Positions 36,996-45,667 of a stretch of DNA of 64,000 nt are shown here, in pieces. Source of the stretch: Streptomyces albireticuli (GTDB lineage: Bacteria; Actinomycetota; Actinomycetes; Streptomycetales; Streptomycetaceae). Numbering within the stretch: the first letter of the stretch is position 1; every line of letters starts with the position of its first letter. The notes beneath the pieces are model-generated. The model searched no databases, had not been told where the DNA came from, and saw only the letters and a program-made list of their open reading frames with translations. The stretch covers positions 558,001-622,000 of the forward strand of contig NZ_JAJQQS010000003.1 in assembly GCF_021228125.1 (NCBI RefSeq), read 5' to 3'. A program made the translations under genes and the position numbers.

Positions 36996-39641
36996 ATGCG
37001 TACCGCCGAGATCCGTTCCCGCTTCCTCGACTACTTCGCCGCCCGCGGCCACACCGTCGTGCCCAGCGCGCCGCTGCCCACGCCCGACCCGACGCTGCTG
37101 TTCGTCAACGCGGGCATGGTGCCGTTCAAGCCGTATCTGACGGGCGAGGCGCAGCCGCCGTGGGGGCGCGCGACGAGCGTGCAGAAGTGCATCCGCACCC
37201 TCGACATCGAAGAGGTCGGCCGCACCACCCGGCACGGTTCGTTCTTCCAGATGAACGGCAACTTCTCCTTCGGCGACTACTTCAAGGAAGAGGCCATCTC
37301 CTACGCCTGGGAGCTGTCCACGGCCCCCGTCGCCGACGGCGGCTTCGGGCTCGACCCGGACCGGATCTGGGCCACCGTCCACCACGCGGACGACGAGGCC
37401 GCCGAGCTGTGGCGGCGGATCTCCGGGCTGCCGCAGGAGCGGATCGTCCGCCGGGGCGACGAGGACAACTTCTGGTCCATGGGCGTCCCCGGCCCCTGCG
37501 GCCCGTGCTCCGAGCTCTTCTACGACCGCGGCCCCGCCCTGGGCCGCGAGGGCGGTCCCACCGTGGACGAGGACCGCTACATGGAGTTCTGGAACCTCGT
37601 CTTCATGCAGTACGAGCGCGGCGAGGGCACCGGCAAGGCGGGCTACCCCATTCTTGGCGAGCTGCCGCGCCGCAACATCGACACCGGCATGGGCCTGGAG
37701 CGCATGGCGACGCTCCTCCAGGGCGTCGACAACCTCTACGAGATCGACGAGACCCGGCCGATCCTCGACCGGGCCGCCGAGCTGACCGGCGCCCGCTACG
37801 GGGCCGACGCGGAGGCGGACGTCCGCCTGCGGGTCGTCGCCGACCACGTCCGCACCGCCCTGATGCTGCTCGCCGACGGCACCGCGCCCGGCAACGAGGG
37901 CCGCGGCTACGTGCTCCGCCGCATCCTGCGCCGGGCCGTCCGCTCGGTGCGCCTGCTCGGCCACCAGGACCCCGCCCTGCCCGAGCTGCTGCCCGCGGCC
38001 CGGGACTGCATGGCCGCGAGCTACCCCGAGGTGGCCGAGGAGTTCGACCGCATCTCGCAGCAGGCGTACGCGGAGGAGGACGCCTTCCGCTCCACCCTGC
38101 GGCAGGGCACGACCGTGCTCGACACGGCCGTCGCCGAGGTGAAGGCGGCCGGTGGCCGCAAGCTCCCGGGCGACCGGGCGTTCCTGCTGCACGACACCTA
38201 CGGCTTCCCCATCGACCTGACGCTGGAGATGGCCGAGGAGCAGGGCGTCGAGGTCGACCGCGAGGGCTTCACCGCGCTCATGTCCGAGCAGCGCGAGCGG
38301 GCCCGCGCCGACGCCCGCGCCCGCAAGTCCGGCGGGGCGCTGGACACCTCCGCGCTGCGCTCGGTGCTCGACGCGCACGGCCCCACGGACTGGCGGGCCT
38401 ACGACACACTGCTGACCGACTCCAAGGTGCTGGCCCTGCTCGGCCCGGCCGGCCCGCTGCCGGTGGTCCGCGCCGGAGAGATCGCCACGGTCGTCCTGGA
38501 CCGCACCCCGTTCTACGCCGAGTCCGGCGGCCAGGACAGCGACGCGGGCGCGCTCACCGGCGCCTCCGTGGAGGCCGAGGTGCTGGACGTCCAGCGACCC
38601 CTGCCCGGCCTGGTGACCCATCAGGTGCGGGTGACGGCGGGTGAGTTGGCCGTGGGCGACGGCGTACGGGCGGCCGTCGACGCCGAGTGGCGGCTCGGTG
38701 CCCGCCAGGCGCACTCCGGCACGCACGTACTGCACGCGGCGCTGCGCCAGGTGCTCGGCCCGACCGCGCTCCAGGCCGGCTCGTACAACCGGCCCGGCTA
38801 TCTGCGCCTGGACTTCCCCTGGCGCGGCGCGCTGGGACAGACGGCCCGCAGCGAGGTCGAGGAGGCCGCGAACCGCGCCCTGCGCCGGGACCTGGCCGTG
38901 GACGTGCGCTGGATGACGCTGCCCGAGGCCAAGGAGCTGGGCGCGCTCGCGCTGTTCGGCGAGACCTACGGCGAGCGGGTGCGGGTCGTGGAGATCGGCG
39001 GCGCCTGGTCGCGCGAGCTGTGCGGCGGTACGCACGTCGAGCACGCCTCGCAGATCGGCCTGGTGGCGCTGACCGCCGAGTCGTCGGTCGGCGCGGGCAT
39101 GCGCCGGCTGGAAGCGGCGGTCGGCGTCGAGGGCTTCGGCTATCTGGCGCGCGAGCGTGACCTGGTGGTCCGGCTCGCGGAGCAGCTCCAGGCGCCCCGC
39201 GGGCAGCTGACCGACCGGGTGGCGGTGCTGCTCGACCGGCTCAAGGCCGCCGACCAGCGGGCCGAGGAGCTGCGGCAGCGGGCCGCGGCCGGGCGGGCGG
39301 CGGAGCTCGCCGCCGCCGCGGCCGAGGTCTCCGGGACCCTCGCCGTGACCGCGACCACGGACGGCGACGCCCGTGCGCTGGCGCTGGCCGTACGCGACCG
39401 CATGCCGGACGCCCGGCCGGGCGTGGCGGTGATCGGTTCGGACGCCGGCGGCAAGGCCGTGGTGGCCGTCGCGGTCAACAAGGCGGGCCGGGCGGCCGGC
39501 CTCTCGGCCGCGGCGCTGGTGAAGTCGCTGCTGAACGGTCGCGGTGGCGGCAACGACGACGTCGCCCAGGGTGGGGGGCTGGCGGCGGATGCTCTGGCGG
39601 GGGTGCTGGGGCGGGTGCGGGAGCTGCTGCCGCGGGGCTGA
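36996..39641 (+). CDS. alaS: Alanyl-tRNA synthetase, divergent and probably a second copy
   Basis: 881 aa, full length. The catalytic domain has FVNAGMVPFKPYL, RATSVQKCIRT and FFQMNGNFSFGDYF; the editing domain keeps both zinc motifs, HSGTH (in ARQAHSGTH) and CGGTHVEH; the C-terminal DHHA1 part ends GGGNDDVAQGGG. It should charge tRNA-Ala and clear mischarged Ser/Gly. The ATG at 36996 (GGAG 6 bases upstream) is preferred to the TTG at 36975. It follows tsaD by 98 bp on the same strand. Its N-terminus differs from the standard Streptomyces enzyme as I recall it (MRTAEIRSRFLDYFAARGHT), which points to a second, diverged gene. A strong hairpin follows at 39711-39757. Confidence 0.92.
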   Translation: MRTAEIRSRFLDYFAARGHTVVPSAPLPTPDPTLLFVNAGMVPFKPYLTGEAQPPWGRATSVQKCIRTLDIEEVGRTTRHGSFFQMNGNFSFGDYFKEEAISYAWELSTAPVADGGFGLDPDRIWATVHHADDEAAELWRRISGLPQERIVRRGDEDNFWSMGVPGPCGPCSELFYDRGPALGREGGPTVDEDRYMEFWNLVFMQYERGEGTGKAGYPILGELPRRNIDTGMGLERMATLLQGVDNLYEIDETRPILDRAAELTGARYGADAEADVRLRVVADHVRTALMLLADGTAPGNEGRGYVLRRILRRAVRSVRLLGHQDPALPELLPAARDCMAASYPEVAEEFDRISQQAYAEEDAFRSTLRQGTTVLDTAVAEVKAAGGRKLPGDRAFLLHDTYGFPIDLTLEMAEEQGVEVDREGFTALMSEQRERARADARARKSGGALDTSALRSVLDAHGPTDWRAYDTLLTDSKVLALLGPAGPLPVVRAGEIATVVLDRTPFYAESGGQDSDAGALTGASVEAEVLDVQRPLPGLVTHQVRVTAGELAVGDGVRAAVDAEWRLGARQAHSGTHVLHAALRQVLGPTALQAGSYNRPGYLRLDFPWRGALGQTARSEVEEAANRALRRDLAVDVRWMTLPEAKELGALALFGETYGERVRVVEIGGAWSRELCGGTHVEHASQIGLVALTAESSVGAGMRRLEAAVGVEGFGYLARERDLVVRLAEQLQAPRGQLTDRVAVLLDRLKAADQRAEELRQRAAAGRAAELAAAAAEVSGTLAVTATTDGDARALALAVRDRMPDARPGVAVIGSDAGGKAVVAVAVNKAGRAAGLSAAALVKSLLNGRGGGNDDVAQGGGLAADALAGVLGRVRELLPRG

Positions 39642-39710
39642 CGCGCCTGCGGCGGGCTTTTTCCCCAGCCCCGCCCCTTCCCGACCCGGGGCTCCGCCCC
39701 GGACCCCGGT

Positions 39711-39757
39711 CCTCAAGCGCCGGACGGGCTGAAAATCAGCCCGTCCGGCGCTTGAGG
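39711..39757. terminator. 22-bp perfect hairpin, common Streptomyces intergenic repeat
   Basis: CCTCAAGCGCCGGACGGGCT with two more bases pairs perfectly across an AAA loop. It sits between convergent alaS and the SDR gene, so it can stop transcription from both sides. Smaller hairpins flank it (GACCCGGGGCTCC, CGGGGGCGAAGCCCCCG). This core occurs widely between Streptomyces genes. Confidence 0.88.
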
Positions 39758-39860
39758 ACACCGCGCGAAGCGCGGAAAAGGGGGCCCGGGGGCGAAGCCC
39801 CCGGTTACGGGAAGGGGCGGGTAGGGGACAAAGCCCCGCGCAGCGGCACCCGCACCCGCC

Positions 39861-41477
39861 CTACACACCCGCCCCCGCCCGCCGCGCGACATTCCGCGCC
39901 ATCCCCCCGAACACCACCGCGTGGAACGGCGCCACGCTCCACCAGTACGCGTGCCCCGCCAGCCCGTGCGGATGGAACAACGCCCGCTGCCGGTACGTGG
40001 CGCGGCCCGGCCCCTCGGGGGTCACGGTCAGTTCGAGCCAGGCCAGGCCGGGCAGCCGCATCTCCGCGCGCAGCCGCAGGATGTGGCCGTGCTCCAGCGC
40101 CTCGACCCGCCAGAAGTCCAGCGAGTCACCGACCCGCAGCCGCTGCGGATCCCGGCGCCCCCGGCGCAGGCCGACGCCGCCCACGAGGCGGTCCAGCAGG
40201 CCACGCGCCGACCAGGCCAGCGGGAAGGAGTACCACCCGTTCTCGCCTCCGATGCCTTCGACGACGCGCCAGAGCGCCGCGGCCGGGGCGTCGACGGTCA
40301 CCTCGCGCCGGTCCTCGTAGAGGCTGCCGCCGGACCAGTCGGGGTCCGAGGGCAGCGGGTCGCTGGGCGCGCCGGGCAGCGAGGCGGAGGACCAGCGGGT
40401 GGCGACGTCGGCGTCACGCACCCGCTGGAGGGCCAGGCGTACGGCCTCGTCGAAGCCGACCGGGCCCTCCGGCGGGTCCGGCACGTACCGGGCGATGTCG
40501 TGCTCGCGGCACACCGCCTCGTGGCGCAGCGACTCGACGAGCGGGCGGGCGATGCCGCCGGGTACGGGCGTGACCAGGCCGACCCAGAGGCTGGAGAGCC
40601 GGGGCGAGAGCACGGGCACGGGCACGATCACCCGGCGCGGCAGGCGGGCGACGGCCGCGTAGCGCTCCATCATCCGGCGGTAGGTGAGGACGTCGGGGCC
40701 GCAGATGTCGAAGCCGCGGCTGACGTCGGCGGGCAGCCGGGCGGCGCCCAGCAGGTAGCGCAGGACGTCGCGGACGGCGATGGGCTGCACCCGGGTGTCC
40801 GCCCACTTCGGGGTGACCATCGCGGGCAGCCGTTCGGTGAGGTACCGCAGCATTTCGAAGGAGGCCGAGCCGGATCCGATGATCACCGCGGCGCGGAGCT
40901 GGGCGGTGGGGACGCCGCTGCCCAGCAGGATGCGCCCGACCTCGGCGCGGGAGCGCAGGTGCGGGGAGAGGTCGCGCTCGGACACCTGCCGGGGCGAGGG
41001 GCCGCCCAGGTAGACGATGCGCCGGAGGCCGGCGGCCTTCGCGGCGCGGCCGACGGCGAGCGCGGCCCGCCGGTCGGTCTCCTCGAAGTCGCGGCCGGTG
41101 CCGAGGGCGTGCACGAGGTAGTAGAGGACGTCGACGTCCTCGAAGGCGCGGGGGAGCGTGTCCGGGCGGGTCACGTCGCCCTTGACGGTCTCGACGCGGT
41201 CCGCCCACGGCTGGTCCCGCAGCCGTTCCGGGTCGCGGACCAGACAGCGCACCCGGTATCCGGCGTCCAGGAGCCGGGGGACGAGCCGCCCGCCGATGTA
41301 GCCGGTCGCCCCGGCCACGAGCACTCGCGGCGGGTCCTGCGCCCCGGACGCGCCGGGGGCGAGGGGCTCGGCGCCGAGGGCGTCGTGGCGGTCGAACGTC
41401 CCGTCGGCCCTGCCCGTCCCGTCGGCCCCGCCGTCCGTGCCCTCGTCCCGGCCGTGGTCGTGCGCTGTCGCGTCCAT
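39861..41477 (-). CDS. NAD(P)-binding SDR with C-terminal DUF2867 domain
   Basis: 538 aa. After a disordered Asp/Gly-rich N-terminus of about 50 residues comes an atypical short-chain-dehydrogenase Rossmann domain: VLVAGATGYIGGRLVPRLLD, GDVTRPDTLPRAFEDVDVLY and IVYLGGP. The C-terminal about 160 residues (EVTVDAPAAALWRVVEGIGG to FHAVVFGGMARN) fit DUF2867, a START/SRPBCC-like module. The combined protein is widespread in actinobacteria and of unknown substrate. Start chosen as the ATG at 41477; the upstream sequence is repeat-rich and non-coding. Confidence 0.85.
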   Translation of the reverse strand: MDATAHDHGRDEGTDGGADGTGRADGTFDRHDALGAEPLAPGASGAQDPPRVLVAGATGYIGGRLVPRLLDAGYRVRCLVRDPERLRDQPWADRVETVKGDVTRPDTLPRAFEDVDVLYYLVHALGTGRDFEETDRRAALAVGRAAKAAGLRRIVYLGGPSPRQVSERDLSPHLRSRAEVGRILLGSGVPTAQLRAAVIIGSGSASFEMLRYLTERLPAMVTPKWADTRVQPIAVRDVLRYLLGAARLPADVSRGFDICGPDVLTYRRMMERYAAVARLPRRVIVPVPVLSPRLSSLWVGLVTPVPGGIARPLVESLRHEAVCREHDIARYVPDPPEGPVGFDEAVRLALQRVRDADVATRWSSASLPGAPSDPLPSDPDWSGGSLYEDRREVTVDAPAAALWRVVEGIGGENGWYSFPLAWSARGLLDRLVGGVGLRRGRRDPQRLRVGDSLDFWRVEALEHGHILRLRAEMRLPGLAWLELTVTPEGPGRATYRQRALFHPHGLAGHAYWWSVAPFHAVVFGGMARNVARRAGAGV

Positions 41478-41590
41478 GGGGTCCACGCTCCCCCGCCGCG
41501 GGTACGTCGCGCCAGGCGGGGCTGGCCTTACGGGTGCGGCGTGCGGGTCCGTACGGGGACGGGGGCTCCGGGCGCGCCCGTACGCACGGG

Positions 41591-41690
41591 GCGGAGTCTC
41601 CGGGCACGTCTGTCGATGGGGGTGGGGGTCTCCGGGCATGTCCGTCCACGGGGGTGGGGGTCTCCGGGCACGTCCGTCCACGGGGGTGGG
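41591..41690. repeat. About 32-bp tandem repeat, three copies
   Basis: Units of the form GGGGGTCTCCGGGCACGTCC followed by GTCCACGGGGGT recur three times between two same-strand genes. Third positions in any frame are not codon-biased, so it is treated as non-coding. It makes up most of the 41478-41782 gap with the hairpin that follows. Confidence 0.7.
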
Positions 41691-41714
41691 GATCCGGGCG
41701 CATCCGGAAACGCG

Positions 41715-41750
41715 CGACCGCCCGCCCCGGAAGTCCGGGACGGGCGGTCG
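41715..41750. terminator. Hairpin after the zinc-ribbon SDR gene
   Basis: CGACCGCCCGCCCCGGA pairs with TCCGGGACGGGCGGTCG with one mismatch. It lies about 30 bp after the stop of the minus-strand gene at 41783. Confidence 0.7.
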
Positions 41751-41782
41751 TGTCGGCGTGCGGAGGGCGGTGCCCGGTGCGG

Positions 41783-43255
41783 CTACCAGTTGGCGGGCGC
41801 GTAGTCCTTGAGGAAGCAGCCGTAGAGGTCCTCGCCGTGCTCGCCGCGGACGATCGGGTCGTAGACGCGGGCCGCGCCGTCGACGAGGTCGAGCGGGGCG
41901 TGGAAGCCCTCCTCGGCGAGCCGCACCTTGTCGGGGTGCGGGCGCTCGTCGGTGATCCAGCCCGTGTCGACGGCGGTCATCAGGATGTTGTCGGTCTCGA
42001 ACATCTCCTGGGCGCTGGTGCGCGTGAGCATGTTGAGCGCGGCCTTGGCCATGTTGGTGTGCGGGTGGCCCGCGCCCTTGTAGCCGCGGCTGAAGACGCC
42101 TTCCATGGCCGAGACGTTGACCACGTACTTGCGGCGGGCGGCCGACGCGGCCATGGCCGGGCGGAGCCGGCTGACCAGCACGAACGGCGCGGTGACATTG
42201 CAGAGCTGGACTTCGAGCAGCTCCACGGGGTCGACGTCGCCGACCTTCTGGATCCAGGTGTTGGTGGCGTCCAGGTCGGGCACGAGGCCGCCGGCGTCGA
42301 TCGCGGTGCCGGCCTCGACCCGGGCCAGCGAGGCGGAGCCGCTGGTCAGGGCGAGCTCGGTGAGCGCCTGCGGGGTCAGCTCGTCGTGCCGGCTGCCCGC
42401 GGGGGCGGGCAGGGCGGCCTGCGCGCCGCTGCCGAAGGCGCCGAAGACCACGGAGGCGGGCAGCTCGCCGGCGGGCAGCGGGGCGGCCTCGGCGGCGACC
42501 AGCTCGCGGTAGGCGGCCGGGCTGCGGCGGACGGTCTGGGCCGCGTTGTTGATCAGGATGTCGAGCGGGCCCTCGGCGGCGACGGAGTCGGCCAGGGCGA
42601 CGACCTGCGCGGGGTCCCGGAGGTCGATGCCGACGATCTTCAGCCGGTGCAGCCACTCCGCGCTGTCGGGCATGGCCTTGAAGCGGCGGATCGCGTCGTT
42701 GGGGAAACGCGTGGTCACGGTGGTGTGGGCACCGTCGCGCAGCAGCCGCAGCGCTATGTACATGCCGATCTTGGCACGGCCGCCGGTGAGCAGGGCGCGC
42801 TTGCCGGACAGGTCCGCACGGGCGTCCCGGCGGGCGCGGTTCTCCGCGGCGCAGGGCTGGCACAGCTGGTGGTAGAACGCGTCGACCTCGACGTACCGGG
42901 TCTTGCAGATGTAGCAGGAGCGGGGGCGCTCCAGGATGCCGACGATCTGGGCGGCGCTCGTGGCGGCGAGCGGGATGCCACGGGTCTCGTCGTCGATGCG
43001 GTCGGCGGCGCCGGTGGCGGTGGCCTCGGTGACGGCCTTGTCGTTGGCGGTCTTGGCGGCCCGGCGCTCCTGCCGGCGGCGCTGCTTCACCATGCGGTAG
43101 ATGCCGGCCGTGGCGCGCCGGATCTCGATCGCCTGCGGGTGGTCGACCGGCAGTCCGTCGAGCTCCTCCAGCACACTCAGGCAGATCGCCATCCGCTCGG
43201 GATCGATGCCTGCCCCGAGGGCTGCACCGTCGCGGCTTTCTTCAGTGACCGTCAT
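41783..43255 (-). CDS. SDR-family oxidoreductase with N-terminal CxxC zinc motif
   Basis: About 490 aa, nearly twice the normal SDR length. Residues about 1-100 are helical with an Arg/Lys-rich segment. A four-cysteine motif follows (CYICKTRY, then CQPCAAENR), and the SDR domain starts at KRALLTGGRAKIGMYIALRL. It has INNAAQT and a long insertion before NVSAMEGVFSRGYKGAGHPH, in which the usual YxxxK is not obvious: the position reads GYKGAGHPHTNMAKAAL, with Lys present. So the catalytic Tyr is displaced or replaced. Starts at 43255 and 43267 are both possible; neither has a clear ribosome-binding site. Substrate unknown. Confidence 0.8.
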   Translation of the reverse strand: MTVTEESRDGAALGAGIDPERMAICLSVLEELDGLPVDHPQAIEIRRATAGIYRMVKQRRRQERRAAKTANDKAVTEATATGAADRIDDETRGIPLAATSAAQIVGILERPRSCYICKTRYVEVDAFYHQLCQPCAAENRARRDARADLSGKRALLTGGRAKIGMYIALRLLRDGAHTTVTTRFPNDAIRRFKAMPDSAEWLHRLKIVGIDLRDPAQVVALADSVAAEGPLDILINNAAQTVRRSPAAYRELVAAEAAPLPAGELPASVVFGAFGSGAQAALPAPAGSRHDELTPQALTELALTSGSASLARVEAGTAIDAGGLVPDLDATNTWIQKVGDVDPVELLEVQLCNVTAPFVLVSRLRPAMAASAARRKYVVNVSAMEGVFSRGYKGAGHPHTNMAKAALNMLTRTSAQEMFETDNILMTAVDTGWITDERPHPDKVRLAEEGFHAPLDLVDGAARVYDPIVRGEHGEDLYGCFLKDYAPANW

Positions 43256-43267
43256 CGGCGGTGTCAT

Positions 43268-43674
43268 TTCCCAGTTCGTCTGATCTATCAAAGCTTCGAA
43301 AACTGTACTTGACCTCCTCACCTGTGTGCACATGAGTGATCTCTCCCGGTGTCCTCGGTCACGGCGGGGGACACCGCGCGCACCTCCACTTCCGCTTACG
43401 CGCCGTGACGGGCGGCGCACACGGGGCAGTGCCACCGGGCCCGGGCATGTGTGCCGCGTTCGTACGCCCGCTTCCCCGCGTTCCCCCCTCGGGGTGTCCG
43501 GGGGTTACGCGCCGGCACCCGGTCGGCCCAGCATTTTTCCCCAACATCCCATACATTCCATATGACTTATTGGGCTTACCGGGTTAATTATGGCCCTCTG
43601 CGCCCGAATTGAGCGAATCTCTCTGGATTCTCTGGCAACAATTGCCGCTCACCACCCATGAGAAAGGTTTAGCC
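43268..43674. other. Divergent intergenic region before the chaplin gene
   Basis: No gene seen. The right half (about 43530-43660) is notably AT-rich for this genome (CATTCCATATGACTTATTGG and GGGTTAATTATGG), which suits a developmentally regulated promoter for the chaplin gene. The left half carries the promoter of the SDR gene. Confidence 0.5.
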
Positions 43675-44007
43675 ATGTCGCGTATCGCCAAGGCTGCTGC
43701 CCTGACCGTCGCCGCCGGTTTCGCCGTGACCGGCGCCGCGGCGGGAGTCGCCTCCGCCGCTTCCGGAGCGCAGGGTGCGGCCGTGGGCTCCCCCGGCGTC
43801 ATCTCGGGCAACGTCATTCAGGTCCCGATCCAGATCCCGGTGAACCTCTGCGGCAACACCATCGACATCGTGGGCCTGCTGAACCCGACCTTCGGCAACA
43901 CCTGCGCCAACATCGACGGCCACGGCGGGCACCACGACGGCGGCCACAAGGGTCACGGCGGCTACGGCGGCCACGGTCACGGGGGCTACGACCACGACAA
44001 GTGGTAA
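43675..44007 (+). CDS. Short chaplin with a histidine/glycine-rich tail
   Basis: 110 aa. A signal peptide (to about Ala28-Ala29) precedes one chaplin domain: GVISGNVIQVPIQIPVNLCG then NTIDIVGLLNPTFGNTC, with Cys59 and Cys77 as the conserved disulfide pair. Chaplins assemble into amyloid-like films that coat aerial hyphae. There is no second chaplin domain and no sortase signal, so it is of the short secreted class. Unlike ordinary short chaplins, which stop soon after the second Cys, this one continues for about 30 residues of Gly/His/Asp/Tyr with eight histidines. ATG with AGAAAGG upstream. Confidence 0.9.
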   Translation: MSRIAKAAALTVAAGFAVTGAAAGVASAASGAQGAAVGSPGVISGNVIQVPIQIPVNLCGNTIDIVGLLNPTFGNTCANIDGHGGHHDGGHKGHGGYGGHGHGGYDHDKW

Positions 44008-44022
44008 GCCCGTAAGCCCCGC

Positions 44023-44045
44023 CGGGTGCGGCCCAGCCGCACCCG
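44023..44045. terminator. Hairpin after the chaplin gene
   Basis: CGGGTGCGGC and GCCGCACCCG pair perfectly over a CCA loop, 16 bp after the stop codon. Confidence 0.72.
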
Positions 44046-44071
44046 CGCGGTGCGCGTGGGGAGGGTCACAG

Positions 44072-44287
44072 TCAGCCGCCGGAGTCCTCGCCCGCGCGGT
44101 TGTGGCGCCCATCATGGCCATGATGGGCGCCACCGCCATGTCCGGGCCCGATGTCGAGGACGCTCCCGTCCCGCGGGCACTCCTCGGGCTCCCGGCCCAC
44201 CGGCTCGGACAGCTGGGCGCCGGGAAGGTCGGGGACGTCGACGATCGGCGGCAGATCGGGGGTGAGGCGGGTGTGACTCGACGTCAT
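44072..44287 (-). CDS. Small His-rich hypothetical protein
   Basis: 71 aa, starting MTSSHTRLTPDLPPIVDVPD and ending in a Gly/His-rich stretch (GGGAHHGHDGRHNRAG). It has good codon bias and lies 126 bp after the sigma factor gene on the same strand. The ribosome-binding site is weak. The His-rich end is encoded by a perfect DNA palindrome and faces the His-rich chaplin tail from the opposite strand. Whether it is expressed is uncertain. Confidence 0.42.
   Translation of the reverse strand: MTSSHTRLTPDLPPIVDVPDLPGAQLSEPVGREPEECPRDGSVLDIGPGHGGGAHHGHDGRHNRAGEDSGG
44102..44133. repeat. 32-bp perfect palindrome
   Basis: GTGGCGCCCATCATGG followed by its exact reverse complement, with no spacer, gives a 32-bp perfect palindrome. 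It lies inside the 3' part of the small His-rich frame and downstream of the chaplin terminator. Confidence 0.85.
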
Positions 44288-44413
44288 GGTGATGCACCTG
44301 CCTGTCGTGACGGACACGGAAACGGACACGAAAGGGACACGGAAACGGGGACGCGGGGGCGGTACGTACGCGCGGCAGCGGCATGAGGGGACGCCTCTGC
44401 CGGGGCCCGGCGC

Positions 44414-45232
44414 TCAGGAGGGGGCGGGACTGCCGCCCGGCGGCGCGGCCCCGCCCAGCAGTTCCTGGCGGAGCCGGGCGCACGTACGGCTGAGGATGCG
44501 GGAAATCTGCATCTGCGAGACGCCCAGCCGGGCACCTATCTGCTTCTGGGTGAGATTGCCGAAGAACCGCCAGTACAGGACGTACTTCTCCCGCTCGGGC
44601 AGGGCGCTCAGGAGCGGCCGCAGGGACTGCCGGTCGATCACCAGGTCCAGCGCGACGTCCGCACAGCCGAGCGTGTCGGCGAGCGGGAGGTCGTGGGCGC
44701 CGAGCACCGTGTGGTCCAGGGACAGCGTGTGGTGCACGCCCTCGGCGGCCAGCCCGCGCCGCACCTCCTCCTCGGACAGCCCGCTCTCCGCCGCCAGCTC
44801 CGCCGCTCCCGCCCGGCCGCGCACCCCGCGCTGCGCCAGCGTCACCTGGGCCGCGCGGACCGCCGCCCGCAGCTCCTGGTCCCGGCGCGGGATGTGCACC
44901 GACCAGGCGTGGTCGCGGATGTGCCGCCTGAGCTCCCCGGTGATGGTCGGGACGGCGAAGGTCTCGAAGGCGTGGCCGAGCCCGGGGTCGTACCGGTCCA
45001 CGGCGTTGACCAGACCCAGGGCGGCCACCTGACGCAGGTCCGCGGGGCTCTCGCCGCTGCTGCGGAACCGCAGGCTGATGCGCTCGGCCATGGGCAGCCA
45101 GGCGGCGATCACGTCCTGCCGGAGGCGGTCGCGCTCGGCGCCGTCGGAGAGGGTCACCAGCCGCTCGAAGGCCGCGCCGGTGTCGGGCGCCTCGCGGGTG
45201 CGCCGCCGTGGCGCGGTCTCTGCCTTGGTCAC
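44414..45232 (-). CDS. RNA polymerase sigma factor, SigB/SigF/SigG type
   Basis: 272 aa. Region 2 (LRQVAALGLVNAVDRYDPGL, FETFAVPTITGELRRHIRDH), region 3 (RGRAGAAELAAESGLSEEEV) and region 4 (LPEREKYVLYWRFFGNLTQK, IGARLGVSQMQISRIL) are all present. Such factors control stress and sporulation genes and are held by RsbW-like anti-sigma factors. The GTG at 45232 is chosen for AGGGACGGCT before it; a much longer frame upstream is Arg/Pro-rich noise. No dedicated anti-sigma gene is adjacent, but an RsbW-like protein and a PP2C phosphatase occur at 10.0-12.9 kb. Confidence 0.92.
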   Translation of the reverse strand: MTKAETAPRRRTREAPDTGAAFERLVTLSDGAERDRLRQDVIAAWLPMAERISLRFRSSGESPADLRQVAALGLVNAVDRYDPGLGHAFETFAVPTITGELRRHIRDHAWSVHIPRRDQELRAAVRAAQVTLAQRGVRGRAGAAELAAESGLSEEEVRRGLAAEGVHHTLSLDHTVLGAHDLPLADTLGCADVALDLVIDRQSLRPLLSALPEREKYVLYWRFFGNLTQKQIGARLGVSQMQISRILSRTCARLRQELLGGAAPPGGSPAPS

Positions 45233-45667
45233 AGCCGTCCCTCGCTCCCTGGCGGAAGGAGTGCCCGTGCCTGCCGGGCATGTGCGTCGTGCGGTCCGGG
45301 CGGGGCGCCGGTGTCGCGAGGAGTCGCGGTCGTGGCCCACCGGCACCGCGGGCGCCGGGGTGGCCGGTGCCGGCCACGGTCCCACCAGCATCACCCCGAA
45401 CGCCGCCTCCCGCGACCGGGAGCGCCGGGTCGATAACGGAGGGTAACAGGGGCGTGGTGGGGGCGGCCGTGGCGAGCGGCGATCTGGTGCTTCGCGCGGG
45501 TGCCCGGTAGCCGAGCGACGGGGCCGGGCCCTCAGCCTCTGCACGGGTGGGTGATGGCCGGACGACGGGGTGGTGGAAGCGGTCCGCTGTCCCGTCACCT
45601 CAGCGGCGCCCACGCCACCTCCGTCGAGCCCTCACCGGGTGGAGCGGGTGCCCCGAGAGACGCGTTC
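45233..45667. other. Intergenic region between the sigma factor and cbiD
   Basis: No gene is supported. It should contain the sigma factor promoter (minus) and the 3' flank of cbiD. No clear terminator hairpin or riboswitch was seen. Confidence 0.45.

Noticed and set aside
36465..39761. 1098-codon minus-strand frame opposite alaS
   Set aside because: Shadow of alaS; no start region or motifs.
41478..41782. Reading the 32-bp repeats as a Pro-rich protein extension
   Set aside because: No conserved start, no codon bias and an obvious terminator in the same gap.
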